The notes beneath the pieces were generated by a model. It was not told the origin of the DNA. It saw only the letters and a program-made list of their open reading frames with translations, and ran no database searches. Made by a program: the position numbers and the translations under genes. A DNA stretch of 38,065 nt from LZORAL124-50-18 sp051208045 (GTDB taxonomy: Bacteria > Pseudomonadota > Gammaproteobacteria > Pseudomonadales > Oleiphilaceae). The DNA lies in the NCBI GenBank assembly GCA_051208045.1, contig JBPJFY010000023.1, positions 1-38,065 on the forward strand. The letters run 5' to 3'. Numbering within the stretch: position 1 is the first letter of the stretch; each line of letters begins with the position of its first letter. Shown here piece by piece: positions 7,929-17,206 of this stretch.

Positions 7929-9065
7929 ATGCTCGTGAATTGGAAGAAAGTTCTCCTTCCTCTGATCATACTCGGCCTGGGGGCTGGCGGTTATAGCGCC
8001 ATCAAGGCCAATGCCAAAAAGCCCGAGGAAAAAAAGGTCATCGATACACGCCCCACCGTCGAAGTGAAAACCCTGGCAGCCAAGGACTACGCAGTCACCA
8101 TTCGCAGCCATGGCGAAGTGAAACCGCTGGAACAAACGCGTCTGGCCGCCCAGGTCTCCGGGGAAGTCATCGCCTGGCACAAGGATTTTGTTCCCGGCGG
8201 GCTGGTGAAACGCGGTGAAGTCCTGTTTGAAATTGCCCCGGAGAATTATGAAGCAGCCGTGCTGCAGGCCGAGGCAGAATTGTTCCGGGCAGAATCTGCA
8301 CTGGTGGAAGAGAAAGCCAAGGCGAAAGTGGCCGAGGAAGAGGTCCGACGCATTCAGGGCAAACAACGCACAGATCTGTTCCTGCGAAAGCCTCAGTTGC
8401 TGAGTGCTGAAGCGGCGGTGAAGTCTGCACAGGCAGGGCTCATGCGCGCCCGCCGGGATCTGGCCAACTGCCGGATCAAAGCGCCCTACGATGCCCTCAT
8501 TGTGTCGCGGGAAATCGGCACGGGTCAGTTTATCAATGTCGGCGCGCCGGTCGCTGTGCTCAGCAATATTGAATCCGCAGAAATCATGATTCCGATTGCC
8601 GGTTTCGATCATCCTTTCCTGCCGGATACCACCCAGGGCGCGCCCGCGAGTGTGCACCTGAACCCATCGTCGCCCGTTGAGCGGCCCGCTACTCTCATGC
8701 GGGATCTGGGGGTAATTGATGAGGCCACCCGCATGAGTTATCTGGTGGTGCGACTCTCCGACCCCTACAGTTTGAACACGTCCGAGCCCCCGATTCCGTT
8801 CGGTAGCTTTGTTGAAGTCCGGTTTACCGGAAAAACACTCCCCCACGTACATCAACTACCGCAGGAAGCCGTCAATCGACAGACCGTCTGGCTGGTGGGC
8901 GACGCATCCCGCCTGGAACCCCGCTCCGTCCAGATTATTCGCGAAGAAGGCGTGCATTTCCTGGTGAACTCCGGCCTGGAGGATGGAGAGCGCCTGGTGC
9001 TGACCCTGCCGGAATACCCCCAGAAAGGCATGGAAGTCAAAATAGCTGAGGGTGAGGCGCTCTGA
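7929..9065 (+). CDS. RND efflux periplasmic adaptor (membrane fusion protein)
   Basis: A 378-residue adaptor with an N-terminal signal anchor (VLLPLIILGLGAGGYSAI). The first half of a lipoyl-like domain reads SHGEVKPLEQTRLAAQVSGEVIAWHKDFVPGG, followed by an alpha-hairpin rich in Ala, Glu and Lys (about 105-165), then the second lipoyl half (CRIKAPYDALIVSREIGTGQFINVGAPV) and a beta-barrel. The start is uncertain. ATG 7929 is chosen; TTG 7920 and GTG 7935 are in frame, and no strong ribosome-binding site is visible. The stop overlaps the pump start by one base (TGATG), implying translational coupling. No outer-membrane channel gene is linked, so the complex probably borrows a TolC-type protein. 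The substrate is unknown. Confidence 0.88.
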   Translation: MLVNWKKVLLPLIILGLGAGGYSAIKANAKKPEEKKVIDTRPTVEVKTLAAKDYAVTIRSHGEVKPLEQTRLAAQVSGEVIAWHKDFVPGGLVKRGEVLFEIAPENYEAAVLQAEAELFRAESALVEEKAKAKVAEEEVRRIQGKQRTDLFLRKPQLLSAEAAVKSAQAGLMRARRDLANCRIKAPYDALIVSREIGTGQFINVGAPVAVLSNIESAEIMIPIAGFDHPFLPDTTQGAPASVHLNPSSPVERPATLMRDLGVIDEATRMSYLVVRLSDPYSLNTSEPPIPFGSFVEVRFTGKTLPHVHQLPQEAVNRQTVWLVGDASRLEPRSVQIIREEGVHFLVNSGLEDGERLVLTLPEYPQKGMEVKIAEGEAL

Positions 9066-12000
9066 TGACACAGCCTGCCCGACAGCGTGGCTTGATTGCC
9101 TATTTCACGTATAATTCCGTCGCCGCAAACCTGCTGATGGTCTTTATCATCGTGATGGGCGTTGTCAGCTATTTCACCATTCAACGACAGATGTTTCCAA
9201 ACGTCGAAATTAACTTCATTCAGGTCGAAGCCGCGTATCCCGGTGCTTCACCGCAAGAGATTGAAGAGAGTATTCTGATCAAGATTGAAGAAGTGCTGAA
9301 GGACGTCACCGAGATTGAGCAGATCGTTTCGCGGGGCTTCCGGAACAGTGGCCGGGTGACCTTGAAAATTGATCCGAAAAAGAAGCTCTCCGACGTATTG
9401 GATAAGGTGAAGTTGCGCGTAGACGGCATCGCTTCCTTCCCCGCCGGGATGGAGCCAATCACCATTCGGCAGGAAGAGTTTCAGCAAGACGTGATCGAAA
9501 TGTCCCTCGTGGGTGATGTACCCCTCACCGAGCTGAAACCCCTGGCCAAGCTGATCGAGGATGAGTTACTGCAGCTGGCCAATGTGTCGCTGGTGCGCCT
9601 CAGCGCTCCGGAAGAAGAAATCGCCATTGAAGTGCATCCGGACGCATTGCGTGCCTACAACCTGACGCTTTCGGAGATTGCCCAGGCCATCCAGCGCTAC
9701 TCCACCAATATCTCCGCCGGTCAACTCCGCACCGAGGCGGGTATTGTCTCTGTTCGCGTAGAAAATCAGTACTATGACGGCGCAGAATTTGGTCAGATTC
9801 CCGTAAAGCTGGGGAAAGACGGTGCGCGGGTATTGCTGCGAGATATTGCCACCATCAAAGATGGATTCACCGAAGGCGAGCGCTATTTCAAATACACCGG
9901 TCAGAATGCCATTTATCTCTCGGTGAAAGCCACCAAAGAGCAGAACATGATCCCCGTGGCCAAATCGGTCAAGGACTACATCGAGAAACGTAACGAAACC
10001 CTGCCCACCGGTCTTGAGTTAAAAATGCTGGTCGATATGACCTACTACCTCAACGCTCGCTTGGACATGATGCTGAAAAACCTGCTGCAGGGGGGCATTC
10101 TCGTAGCGCTCATGCTTTCCCTGTTCCTGCGCCTCAAACTTGCTCTGTGGGTCATGGTGGGGCTGCCAGTGTGCTTCCTGGGTGCCGTGATGCTGATGCC
10201 CGTGCTTGGGGTAACCATCAATATCGTGTCACTGTTTGCCTTCATCATGGTGCTCGGGATTGTGGTCGATGATGCCATCGTCATCGGTGAAAGCGTCTAC
10301 ACGGAAATTGAAACGCATGGCGGCGGCACGGAATCGGTCATTCGAGGGGCCAAGCGTGTTGCCACCCCCGCGACGTTTGGCGTACTCACCACCATTGCCG
10401 TGTTTGCCCCGTTCACGTTGGCGACCGGCCCGGAAAGTGCCTTCTTTTTCGGCATCGCCTGCATTGTCATTCTGTGTCTGATCTTCAGCCTCATTGAATC
10501 GAAACTGATACTGCCGGCGCACCTGGCGCACAGCCGATTTGACCCTATCGAATCCGACAGCTGGCGAGCAAAGTTCAATCGCGGATTTTTCGGTTTTGTG
10601 AATGGCCCGTACAAGCGTTTTATTAGCAGCTGTATTGAGTGGCGCTGGCTGGTACTCAGTGTTTTCGTCAGCGGATTGGTGGTCAGCATCAGTCTGATCT
10701 CGGCCAATTATGTACGCACCGTGCCTACGCCGAAAGTGCCGCACGACTTTCCCAGTGTACGGATGGAAATGAACGAAAGTGCTTCCGAGCAACAGACCAT
10801 CGCGGCACTGAAAGCGGTTGAACAAATGATTTGGCAGGTCGATGAAGAAACCAAGGCCGAACATGATCAATCCATGATCAAGGACCTCCTCGCTTATAAC
10901 CGTGGGCGCACGGAAGCCCGCATCGTTGTGCCGCTGGTCGACGAGGCCGACCGACCCTATGATGCTTTTGAACTGTCGCGGCGATGGCGGGAGCGCATGC
11001 CGATCATCCCCGGCATGAAATCCATCAGCATTCAGGATGATGTGAATGACCATGGCACCGACGGTGAGTTTGGTTACCTTCTGTTCGGCTCGGACGAAAA
11101 GACGCTGTATGCCGCCGGACGTCGCTTCATTGCCCTGCTTCGGGAGCAAACCGGTCTGTATGAAATCAGCTCCACCATTGATCCCGCCAGTAAGGAAGTT
11201 CAGATGACGCTGCTGCCGGTCGCCCATGATTTGGGACTGGATCTGGCCGGCATTGCCCGCCAGGTCGGTGCCAGCTTTTATGGTGGCGAGGCACAACGGA
11301 TCATTCGTGACGGCGAAGAAGTGCGCATCATTGTGCGCTATCCCAAGCTGACCCGGGAAGCGTTTTCCTCGCTGAAGTACACGGTCATCACCACGCCCGC
11401 GCGCGGTGAGGTAATGCTGGGCGATGTGGTTGCGTTGACGGAGAAGCCTGGCACCGGCTACATTCGCCGCGAAGGGGGCTATCGAAGCGTGTATGTGTGG
11501 GGCGCTATTGACGAAAACGTCGTGGAACCGGGGGAAGTGGTTGACAACATTAAAGACAATTTGCTGCCGCAACTCAAATCCCTCTATCCGTCGGTGTTGA
11601 CTGAACTCGGAGGCTCCATCGAGGAGCAGCAGGCCCAGCAAAACGAGCAGATCATATTCTTCATCGCCGGGATGATCATCGTCTACATCCTGTTGGCCGT
11701 GCCTTTGAAAAGCTACGCGCAGCCGCTGATCATCATGTCGGTCATACCGTTCAGCCTCATCGGCGCTATCTGGGGACATTTTTTCATGGGTCTGGATATC
11801 AGCATGATGTCCACCTTCGGCCTGATAGCTGCCGCCGGGGTGGTCATCAATGACAGTCTGGTGATGACCGATTACATCAACCAGCGACGCCGCCAGGGTG
11901 CTCCCATTCTGGAGGCCGTCACGGAAGCAGGCTGCGCGCGGTTCCGGGCCATCACCCTCACTTCGATCACGACGTTTGTGGGCGTGTTACCCATTATGTT

Positions 12001-12193
12001 TGAAACCAGCCTGCAGGCCCGGTTTGTCATCCCCATGGCGGTCGCTCTGGGCTTTGCGGTACTCTTCGCCACCTTTGTGACACTGGTGCTCGTGCCCTGC
12101 CTGTACCTGATTCTTCAGGATCTCGGTAAACCCTTCCTGGCACTCAGGCAACGGTTCACTGGGGCTACACCCGTATCGGAGACAGGCGTCTAG
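9065..12193 (+). CDS. RND family efflux pump, inner-membrane permease
   Basis: A 1042-residue inner-membrane pump of the AcrB/MMPL-like RND superfamily (ACR_tran). Twelve membrane segments are expected: one near residues 20-38, a cluster at about 338-470, one near 525-545, and a second cluster at about 865-1020. The proton-relay pair in TM4 is present as GIVVDDAIVIGE (Asp402, Asp403). Two large periplasmic loops with porter-domain repeats follow TM1 and TM7. The protein uses the proton gradient to move substrates out through the adaptor encoded just upstream. Sequence style (LFLRLKLALWVMVGLPVCFLGA) resembles the broad group of RND pumps common in marine Gammaproteobacteria rather than AcrB itself. 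Substrate is not predictable. Confidence 0.92.
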   Translation: MTQPARQRGLIAYFTYNSVAANLLMVFIIVMGVVSYFTIQRQMFPNVEINFIQVEAAYPGASPQEIEESILIKIEEVLKDVTEIEQIVSRGFRNSGRVTLKIDPKKKLSDVLDKVKLRVDGIASFPAGMEPITIRQEEFQQDVIEMSLVGDVPLTELKPLAKLIEDELLQLANVSLVRLSAPEEEIAIEVHPDALRAYNLTLSEIAQAIQRYSTNISAGQLRTEAGIVSVRVENQYYDGAEFGQIPVKLGKDGARVLLRDIATIKDGFTEGERYFKYTGQNAIYLSVKATKEQNMIPVAKSVKDYIEKRNETLPTGLELKMLVDMTYYLNARLDMMLKNLLQGGILVALMLSLFLRLKLALWVMVGLPVCFLGAVMLMPVLGVTINIVSLFAFIMVLGIVVDDAIVIGESVYTEIETHGGGTESVIRGAKRVATPATFGVLTTIAVFAPFTLATGPESAFFFGIACIVILCLIFSLIESKLILPAHLAHSRFDPIESDSWRAKFNRGFFGFVNGPYKRFISSCIEWRWLVLSVFVSGLVVSISLISANYVRTVPTPKVPHDFPSVRMEMNESASEQQTIAALKAVEQMIWQVDEETKAEHDQSMIKDLLAYNRGRTEARIVVPLVDEADRPYDAFELSRRWRERMPIIPGMKSISIQDDVNDHGTDGEFGYLLFGSDEKTLYAAGRRFIALLREQTGLYEISSTIDPASKEVQMTLLPVAHDLGLDLAGIARQVGASFYGGEAQRIIRDGEEVRIIVRYPKLTREAFSSLKYTVITTPARGEVMLGDVVALTEKPGTGYIRREGGYRSVYVWGAIDENVVEPGEVVDNIKDNLLPQLKSLYPSVLTELGGSIEEQQAQQNEQIIFFIAGMIIVYILLAVPLKSYAQPLIIMSVIPFSLIGAIWGHFFMGLDISMMSTFGLIAAAGVVINDSLVMTDYINQRRRQGAPILEAVTEAGCARFRAITLTSITTFVGVLPIMFETSLQARFVIPMAVALGFAVLFATFVTLVLVPCLYLILQDLGKPFLALRQRFTGATPVSETGV

Positions 12194-12206
12194 CGCTATA
12201 CTAAAA

Positions 12207-12233
12207 GCACTGAAGTCTGACGTTTCAGGGTGC
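12207..12233 (+). promoter_or_regulatory. Hairpin overlapping the sdaA ribosome-binding site
   Basis: GCACTGAA (12207-12214) can pair with TTCA (12224-12227) and GTGC (12230-12233), with two G bases bulged. The bulge and 3' arm contain the AGGG (12227-12230) that serves as ribosome-binding site for the ATG at 12239. It could reduce translation of sdaA when it folds. No obvious terminator separates it from the RND genes. Confidence 0.35.
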
Positions 12234-12238
12234 TCCCC

Positions 12239-13594
12239 ATGACGACGAGTGTGCTCGATCTCTTTTCCATAGGCATTGGCCCGTCCAGCTCTCACACCGT
12301 GGGGCCGATGCGGGCAGCCAGTCATTTTGCCGCCGCCATCTCCGGCCGGCCGGTTGACCGCATTCAGGTGGATCTCTATGGTTCGCTCGCGCTCACCGGA
12401 AAAGGTCACGGAACTGACGGTGCCGTTATACTTGGCTTGTCCGGCTATCTGCCCGAAGCCATTACCGTGAGCGACAAAAATCGGGTTCTGGCCGAGGTCC
12501 ACGTACATCGTCAGCTCAATCTCAATGGGCAACCACTGCCCTTTACCCCTGAGGACGCCATTCATTTTCACACGGCACACTCCCTGCCCGAGCATGCCAA
12601 TGGCATGCGGCTCACTGCGTTTCATGCGGAGTGCGAGACGCATGCGTGCATTTATTACTCGGTCGGGGGCGGCTTTGTGTGTCTCGCAGGCGGACAACCG
12701 CTCATCACGGATACCCGCGGCGACATTCCATTTCCCTTTAACAGCGCCACCGAATTAATGCAGCTGTGTGCGACACATCAGCTCACCATCAGCCAACTGA
12801 TGTGGCATAACGAAACACATCTGCGCCCCGCCGAAGAGGTGCGCCAGCAGCTGCTGAAAATCTGGCAGGTCATGGATGCGTGCATTGAATCCGGCCTGGC
12901 CAAAGAAGGCGTGCTGCCTGGCGGCCTGAACGTGCGACGCCGCGCGCCCGGGCTATATCAGCGGCTGGTGAGCCAACCCGAATCACACAACAAAACTGCC
13001 GTGTTGGATTGGCTCAGCGTATATGCCATGGCGGTCAACGAAGAAAACGCCGCCGGCGGACGGGTGGTCACCGCTCCAACCAATGGGGCCGCCGGGGTGA
13101 TTCCTGCTGTACTGAAATACCACATGACCCATCTCGCGGATTATCAGGAGTCCACAGTCATTGACTATCTGCTCACCGCTGGGGCGATTGGCATTCTGTA
13201 CAAAGAAGGGGCCTCGCTTTCCGCGGCGGAAGTGGGCTGCCAGGGGGAGGTCGGTGTGGCCTGTTCCATGGCCGCCGGGGCGCTCGCAGCCATTCAAGGG
13301 GGTACTGTGCAACAGGTGGAGAACGCAGCGGAAATTGGCATGGAACACAACCTTGGCCTCACGTGTGACCCCATTGGCGGGCTCGTTCAAATTCCCTGTA
13401 TCGAGCGCAACACCATGGGGGCAGTCAAAGCAGTCAACGCCGCCCACCTGGCATTGAACTCTGATGGAAATCATCTGGTGTCACTGGACAAGGTCATCGC
13501 CACGATGTTAAAGACCGGCAAAGACATGCAGCATCACTACAAGGAAACGTCGTTGGGGGGCTTGGCCATTCAGGTTGCCATGCCCGAGTGTTAA
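12239..13594 (+). CDS. sdaA: L-serine ammonia-lyase (iron-sulfur L-serine dehydratase)
   Basis: A 451-residue single-chain L-serine dehydratase, converting L-serine to pyruvate and ammonia with a 4Fe-4S cluster. The opening VLDLFSIGIGPSSSHTVGPM is the family hallmark. Cluster cysteines are visible as Cys334 (EVGCQGEVG), Cys376 (LTCDP) and Cys387 (IPCIERN). The very last residue, Cys451, matches the tail cysteine that occupies the cluster in the Legionella enzyme, so autoregulation by the C-terminus is likely. The ATG at 12239 is supported by AGGG at 12227-12230; the GTG at 12230 is less likely. The gene lies 45 bases after the RND pump in the same direction and converges on mqo with a 20-base gap. 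Confidence 0.95.
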   Translation: MTTSVLDLFSIGIGPSSSHTVGPMRAASHFAAAISGRPVDRIQVDLYGSLALTGKGHGTDGAVILGLSGYLPEAITVSDKNRVLAEVHVHRQLNLNGQPLPFTPEDAIHFHTAHSLPEHANGMRLTAFHAECETHACIYYSVGGGFVCLAGGQPLITDTRGDIPFPFNSATELMQLCATHQLTISQLMWHNETHLRPAEEVRQQLLKIWQVMDACIESGLAKEGVLPGGLNVRRRAPGLYQRLVSQPESHNKTAVLDWLSVYAMAVNEENAAGGRVVTAPTNGAAGVIPAVLKYHMTHLADYQESTVIDYLLTAGAIGILYKEGASLSAAEVGCQGEVGVACSMAAGALAAIQGGTVQQVENAAEIGMEHNLGLTCDPIGGLVQIPCIERNTMGAVKAVNAAHLALNSDGNHLVSLDKVIATMLKTGKDMQHHYKETSLGGLAIQVAMPEC

Positions 13595-13614
13595 CTATCC
13601 TCCCAACCGAGCGT

Positions 13615-15069
13615 TCAGCGAGGCTCAATGCCCAGCACGGTGTTTACCTCATCGCGCACCGTTCGGTACACCTCGGCATCGCCAATCAGGGCTTTCAAGT
13701 CAGACTGCGGGAACACCGCCTTTAACGCTTCCTGCGTGGCTTCCAACTCCAGAGTATCCGGCATGAGCATTTCAAACAGCCGCAACATCACTTCGGGTGA
13801 CACAGAGGCACCGGGGGACGCCCCGAGCAACGTGCCATAGGTTTTGTCTTCCGAGACCACGATCTCGGTACCCATCTGCAGGTCGCCATCCTTGATGATT
13901 TGCACCCGTTGGCCGGCATTAATCACCTGCCAGTTGAGCTTGGTACTCATGCCCGGGGCAAAGCGTTCCAACTCTTCGATCATGCTTTCCCGGCCCTTAA
14001 AGGTTTCGCCACACAAGTATTTCACCAGCGGAAAGTGCTCAATCGCCACATTGATCATGTTCGGAATGTCATGGAACCGGATGGAGCGGACGTAGTCGAT
14101 CAATCCCCGGTTCTTCTCGAGCACCGGCTTAAACGTCGCAAAGGGCCCAAACAGAAGGAAATGCCGGCCATTGGCGGTGCGTAGATCCAGGTGCGGTACC
14201 GACATGGGTGGCGCGCCCACTTTGGCCTTGCCATAGGTTTTGGCCTGATACACTTTGGCCTGTTCATCGGTCAAATCTGCCTTAAGAAAGCGCCCACCAA
14301 CGGGGAATCCCGCAAATCGTACACGCTCGGGCAAGTGGCTTTTCTTGAGCAACGGGAAGGCGCCACCGCCTGCGGCAACGAACAGCACATCTGCCGTGTG
14401 TCTCACGGGGACGCCGCGTTCATTGGTCTCAATAAACCATCGTCCGGTGGGGCTCTTGTGCACATGACGCACATGCGCGCCATGATGGATTTCTACCTTG
14501 TGGTGCTCCACCAGATAGCGGGCCATCTGCTCCGTCAGCGACTGAAAGTTCACATCCGTGCCCCGCTCGATCATCGTGGCCGCGATCTTGTCTTCCACCC
14601 GACGCCCTTCCACCACATACGGCATCCATTGGCGTATTTCGTCGTGGTCTTCCGAGTAAGCCATGCCTTCGAAAAAGTGATGCTGTGACATCTCGTTAAA
14701 TCTCAACAGCAACTCGCGGATGCTGTCTGCCTCCACGATGGTGCAGTGCTTGGTCGGCTGAATGAACGACCCGGGATCCTTAATGACACCTTTTTTCACC
14801 AGGTAGGCCCAAAACTGCTTGGCAACATTGAACTGGGCGTGAATTTTCAATGCTTTTTCTACCGTGATAACCTCTTCGTCGACCGGCGTATAGTTCAACT
14901 CACAATTCGCTTCATGGCCGGTCCCGGCATTATTAAACACATGCGAATTCCCCGCTGCCACAGCATCCAGGCGTTCCAGAATGGTCACCTGCCACTGGGG
15001 TGCAACCTCTTTCACGAGCGTCGCGAAGGTCACGCCCATGATCCCGCCGCCCACAATAATCAAGTTCAT
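13615..15069 (-). CDS. mqo: Malate:quinone oxidoreductase
   Basis: A 484-residue FAD-dependent membrane-associated dehydrogenase that oxidises malate to oxaloacetate and passes electrons to quinone. The N-terminus has the dinucleotide-binding loop IIVGGGIMGVT, followed by VFNNAGTGHEANCELNYTP and a PTKHCTIVE region. Later come VLFVAAGGGAFPLLKKS, FAGFPVGGRFL and the C-terminal GASPGASVSPEVML. Length agrees with the family. The start at 15069 has AGGAGA upstream at good spacing. It converges with sdaA. The upstream gap to the sulfhydrylase gene holds a perfect 9-bp inverted repeat that may be a control site or the end of the metY transcript. Confidence 0.95.
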   Translation of the reverse strand: MNLIIVGGGIMGVTFATLVKEVAPQWQVTILERLDAVAAGNSHVFNNAGTGHEANCELNYTPVDEEVITVEKALKIHAQFNVAKQFWAYLVKKGVIKDPGSFIQPTKHCTIVEADSIRELLLRFNEMSQHHFFEGMAYSEDHDEIRQWMPYVVEGRRVEDKIAATMIERGTDVNFQSLTEQMARYLVEHHKVEIHHGAHVRHVHKSPTGRWFIETNERGVPVRHTADVLFVAAGGGAFPLLKKSHLPERVRFAGFPVGGRFLKADLTDEQAKVYQAKTYGKAKVGAPPMSVPHLDLRTANGRHFLLFGPFATFKPVLEKNRGLIDYVRSIRFHDIPNMINVAIEHFPLVKYLCGETFKGRESMIEELERFAPGMSTKLNWQVINAGQRVQIIKDGDLQMGTEIVVSEDKTYGTLLGASPGASVSPEVMLRLFEMLMPDTLELEATQEALKAVFPQSDLKALIGDAEVYRTVRDEVNTVLGIEPR

Positions 15070-15164
15070 ACGATTTTCTCCTGGTGATGCTGTGTTGATG
15101 GTTTAGCAGTTTTGCCGTATCGGTGCGCTATCCCTGCTGCGTTTTACGGCTGTGCAGGCGGTTC

Positions 15165-15198
15165 GGATCGATACGTACGGACTTGAGCCTATCGATCC
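15165..15198. promoter_or_regulatory. Perfect 9-bp inverted repeat between metY and mqo
   Basis: GGATCGATA at 15165-15173 and TATCGATCC at 15190-15198 are exact inverted copies separated by 16 bases. The site lies 27 bases after the metY stop and about 95 bases before the mqo start, both on the minus strand. Without a following U-run it is a poor intrinsic terminator, so an operator for mqo is at least as likely. Confidence 0.5.
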
Positions 15199-15225
15199 CC
15201 GCGCTTCCCCGTTACCGTACAACGC

Positions 15226-16500
15226 TTAGTTTGCGGCAGACAATGCCTGCTCAAGGTCAGCAATAATATCATCAATGTGCTCGATACCGACCGACAAACG
15301 AATCATTTCAGGTGTGACACCGGCGTCTTTCTGTTCCTGCTCTGTCAACTGTCGGTGCGTCGTCGAGGCAGGATGACACGCCAGCGATTTGGCATCACCA
15401 ATGTTCACCAATCGCTTGAACAGTCCGAGCGCATCGTAAAAACGCGTGCCCGCATCAAAGCCACCTTTGATACCAAACGTAAGAATGGACGCCGGCGTGC
15501 CTTTCATGTATTTCTGCGCCAGCGGATAATACGGATCGGTCTCCAGACCACCATAGCTCACCCACTCCACCTGTGGATGTTGACTCAGGAACTGCGCTAC
15601 TTTGACCGCATTGTCACAGTGTCGCTCCATCCGCAGCGCCAGCGTTTCAATCCCTTGCAGCAACAGGAAGGCGTTCATCGGCGACAGGGCAGAGCCGGTG
15701 TTGCGCAGTGGCACGGTACGCGCACGCGCAATATACGCGGCGGGCCCCATCGCATCTGTGTACACCACGCCATGATAGGCAGGCTCCGGTTGCGTCAACA
15801 TGGGGTAGCGTTCCGCATGATCTGCCCAGGGGAACTTGCCGGAATCAACGATCACACCGCCGAGTGAGTTACCGTGCCCACCCATGTATTTGGTCAGAGA
15901 GTGCACCACAATGTCTGCGCCAAACTCGATCGGCTTGCACAGAATCGGCGTGGCCACAGTATTGTCCACGATCAGCGGCACGCCCCTGGCGTGCGCCATG
16001 TTCGCCATCGCCTCAATATCAATAATGTTGCCGGCGGGATTACCAATACTCTCGCAGTACACGGCCGCCGTTTTCTCATCGATCAATTCCGCCAAAGACT
16101 CAGGCTTGTCATCCTTCGCGAAGCGCACTTCAATCCCCTGACTCGGGAACATGTGCCGAAACAGTGTGTAGGTCCCCCCATACAACTGCGGCACCGTCAC
16201 GATGTTACTGCCTGCAGACGCCAGCGTTTGCACCGCGTAATTGATGGCCGCACTGCCGGCACTCACCACCAGGGCGGCGATGCCTTTTTCCAGCTCGGCA
16301 ACACGCTTTTCCAACACGTCGTTGGTGGGATTCATAATGCGCGTATAGATATTGCCGGGCACAGCAAGGTTGAACAGGTCGGCCCCATGTTGTGCGTTAT
16401 CAAACTCATACGCGACCGTCTGGTAGATGGGGGTAGCAACCGCTTTGGTGGTGGGGTCAGTGTCATAGCCGTGGTGAATGGCAATGGTATCGTCTTTCAT
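15226..16500 (-). CDS. metY: O-acetylhomoserine aminocarboxypropyltransferase (sulfhydrylase)
   Basis: A 424-residue pyridoxal-phosphate enzyme of the Cys/Met metabolism family that makes homocysteine from O-acetylhomoserine and sulfide. The Schiff-base lysine is Lys204 in VHSLTKYMGGHGNSLGG. Other family segments are TPIYQTVAYEFDN, YTRIMNPTNDVLEKRVAELE, PQLYGGTYTLFRHMF, and the late LVNIGDAKSLACHPASTTH. Start at 16500 is preceded by AAAGGA at good distance. It stands alone on the minus strand upstream of mqo. I see no SAM or homocysteine riboswitch in the upstream region. Confidence 0.94.
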   Translation of the reverse strand: MKDDTIAIHHGYDTDPTTKAVATPIYQTVAYEFDNAQHGADLFNLAVPGNIYTRIMNPTNDVLEKRVAELEKGIAALVVSAGSAAINYAVQTLASAGSNIVTVPQLYGGTYTLFRHMFPSQGIEVRFAKDDKPESLAELIDEKTAAVYCESIGNPAGNIIDIEAMANMAHARGVPLIVDNTVATPILCKPIEFGADIVVHSLTKYMGGHGNSLGGVIVDSGKFPWADHAERYPMLTQPEPAYHGVVYTDAMGPAAYIARARTVPLRNTGSALSPMNAFLLLQGIETLALRMERHCDNAVKVAQFLSQHPQVEWVSYGGLETDPYYPLAQKYMKGTPASILTFGIKGGFDAGTRFYDALGLFKRLVNIGDAKSLACHPASTTHRQLTEQEQKDAGVTPEMIRLSVGIEHIDDIIADLEQALSAAN

Positions 16501-16669
16501 CTAGGGGATTCCTTTATTGTTTGAATGGGTGAAGACCTGAAAACAGTACCCGCAATATAGCATGTTTCAGTGCACGATCCAGCCCATCCCGATAAGCGAG
16601 TTAAATGCCCGAAGAGGTTCGCTCTTTGGACAGTTCATTGCTCATCGTCCACACCGAACACCAGCTCAG

Positions 16670-17128
16670 TTAACCCAGTATGCTTTTGATCTTTAAGCGA
16701 ATTCTATCCAAGTTGAGTAAAAACCAAAAGTTCAGTCCGATCATCAAGCCGACGAATGAAAACAATTGGACGGTCAGCCAATAACCCACTTGAGACTCTT
16801 GACCCGCCACAGGAAGAACAAACAACATGGGAATATCGGCGACGAGTACCCCCCCAAGTGTCAAGGACCAGAAGTTGACACGGTTTTTCTTTACTAAAAG
16901 CTGATAAAAACGGTAACCAATAAAAAATTCATAGATATAGGCTACCGGCAATCCTACTATTGAGATGGCCACAAACAAACCGAAGGCGACCATAGGACCT
17001 TCGTCCAGATTGAAACCCGAAACGTCGGCTAAATAGGCATAGAAGCAAAAAGCAAACGGCAGTATCAGAGGGGCAAAACCTAAGGCTCTCAGTTCATTGT
17101 TCATCGGCGATTTCGTGACTCCATCCAT
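16670..17128 (-). CDS. Hypothetical four-helix membrane protein
   Basis: I do not recognise this 152-residue protein. It has about four hydrophobic segments: near residues 19-37, 48-70, 88-108 and 116-137. It has a short cytoplasmic basic end (DRIRLKIKSILG) and basic KKNR before the third helix. The start is uncertain between ATG 17128 and ATG 17104 (MNNELRALG), neither with a clear ribosome-binding site. Base composition is lower in GC than the neighbours, suggesting acquisition. It sits between metY and the helicase, all on the minus strand. A short reading frame at about 16645-16601 (MSNELSKERTSSGI, then stop) echoes its MNNEL opening and might be the remnant of a duplicate. Confidence 0.6.
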   Translation of the reverse strand: MDGVTKSPMNNELRALGFAPLILPFAFCFYAYLADVSGFNLDEGPMVAFGLFVAISIVGLPVAYIYEFFIGYRFYQLLVKKNRVNFWSLTLGGVLVADIPMLFVLPVAGQESQVGYWLTVQLFSFVGLMIGLNFWFLLNLDRIRLKIKSILG

Positions 17129-17206
17129 TCATACATGAGGGTTAGGGTAGATAGATGCCCCCAGTATAAAACAGAATGCCATTCCAGCGCTTTTTATATC
17201 TGACTA

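Noticed and set aside
10229..11779. A 516-codon open frame on the minus strand
   Set aside because: It is antisense to the RND pump gene, whose TM4 Asp pair and membrane segments are unmistakable. The translation has no domain pattern.
16501..16669. SAM riboswitch before metY or integron attC site beside the AT-rich membrane gene
   Set aside because: I see no SAM aptamer pattern upstream of metY, and no pair of R/L box core sites around the membrane gene.
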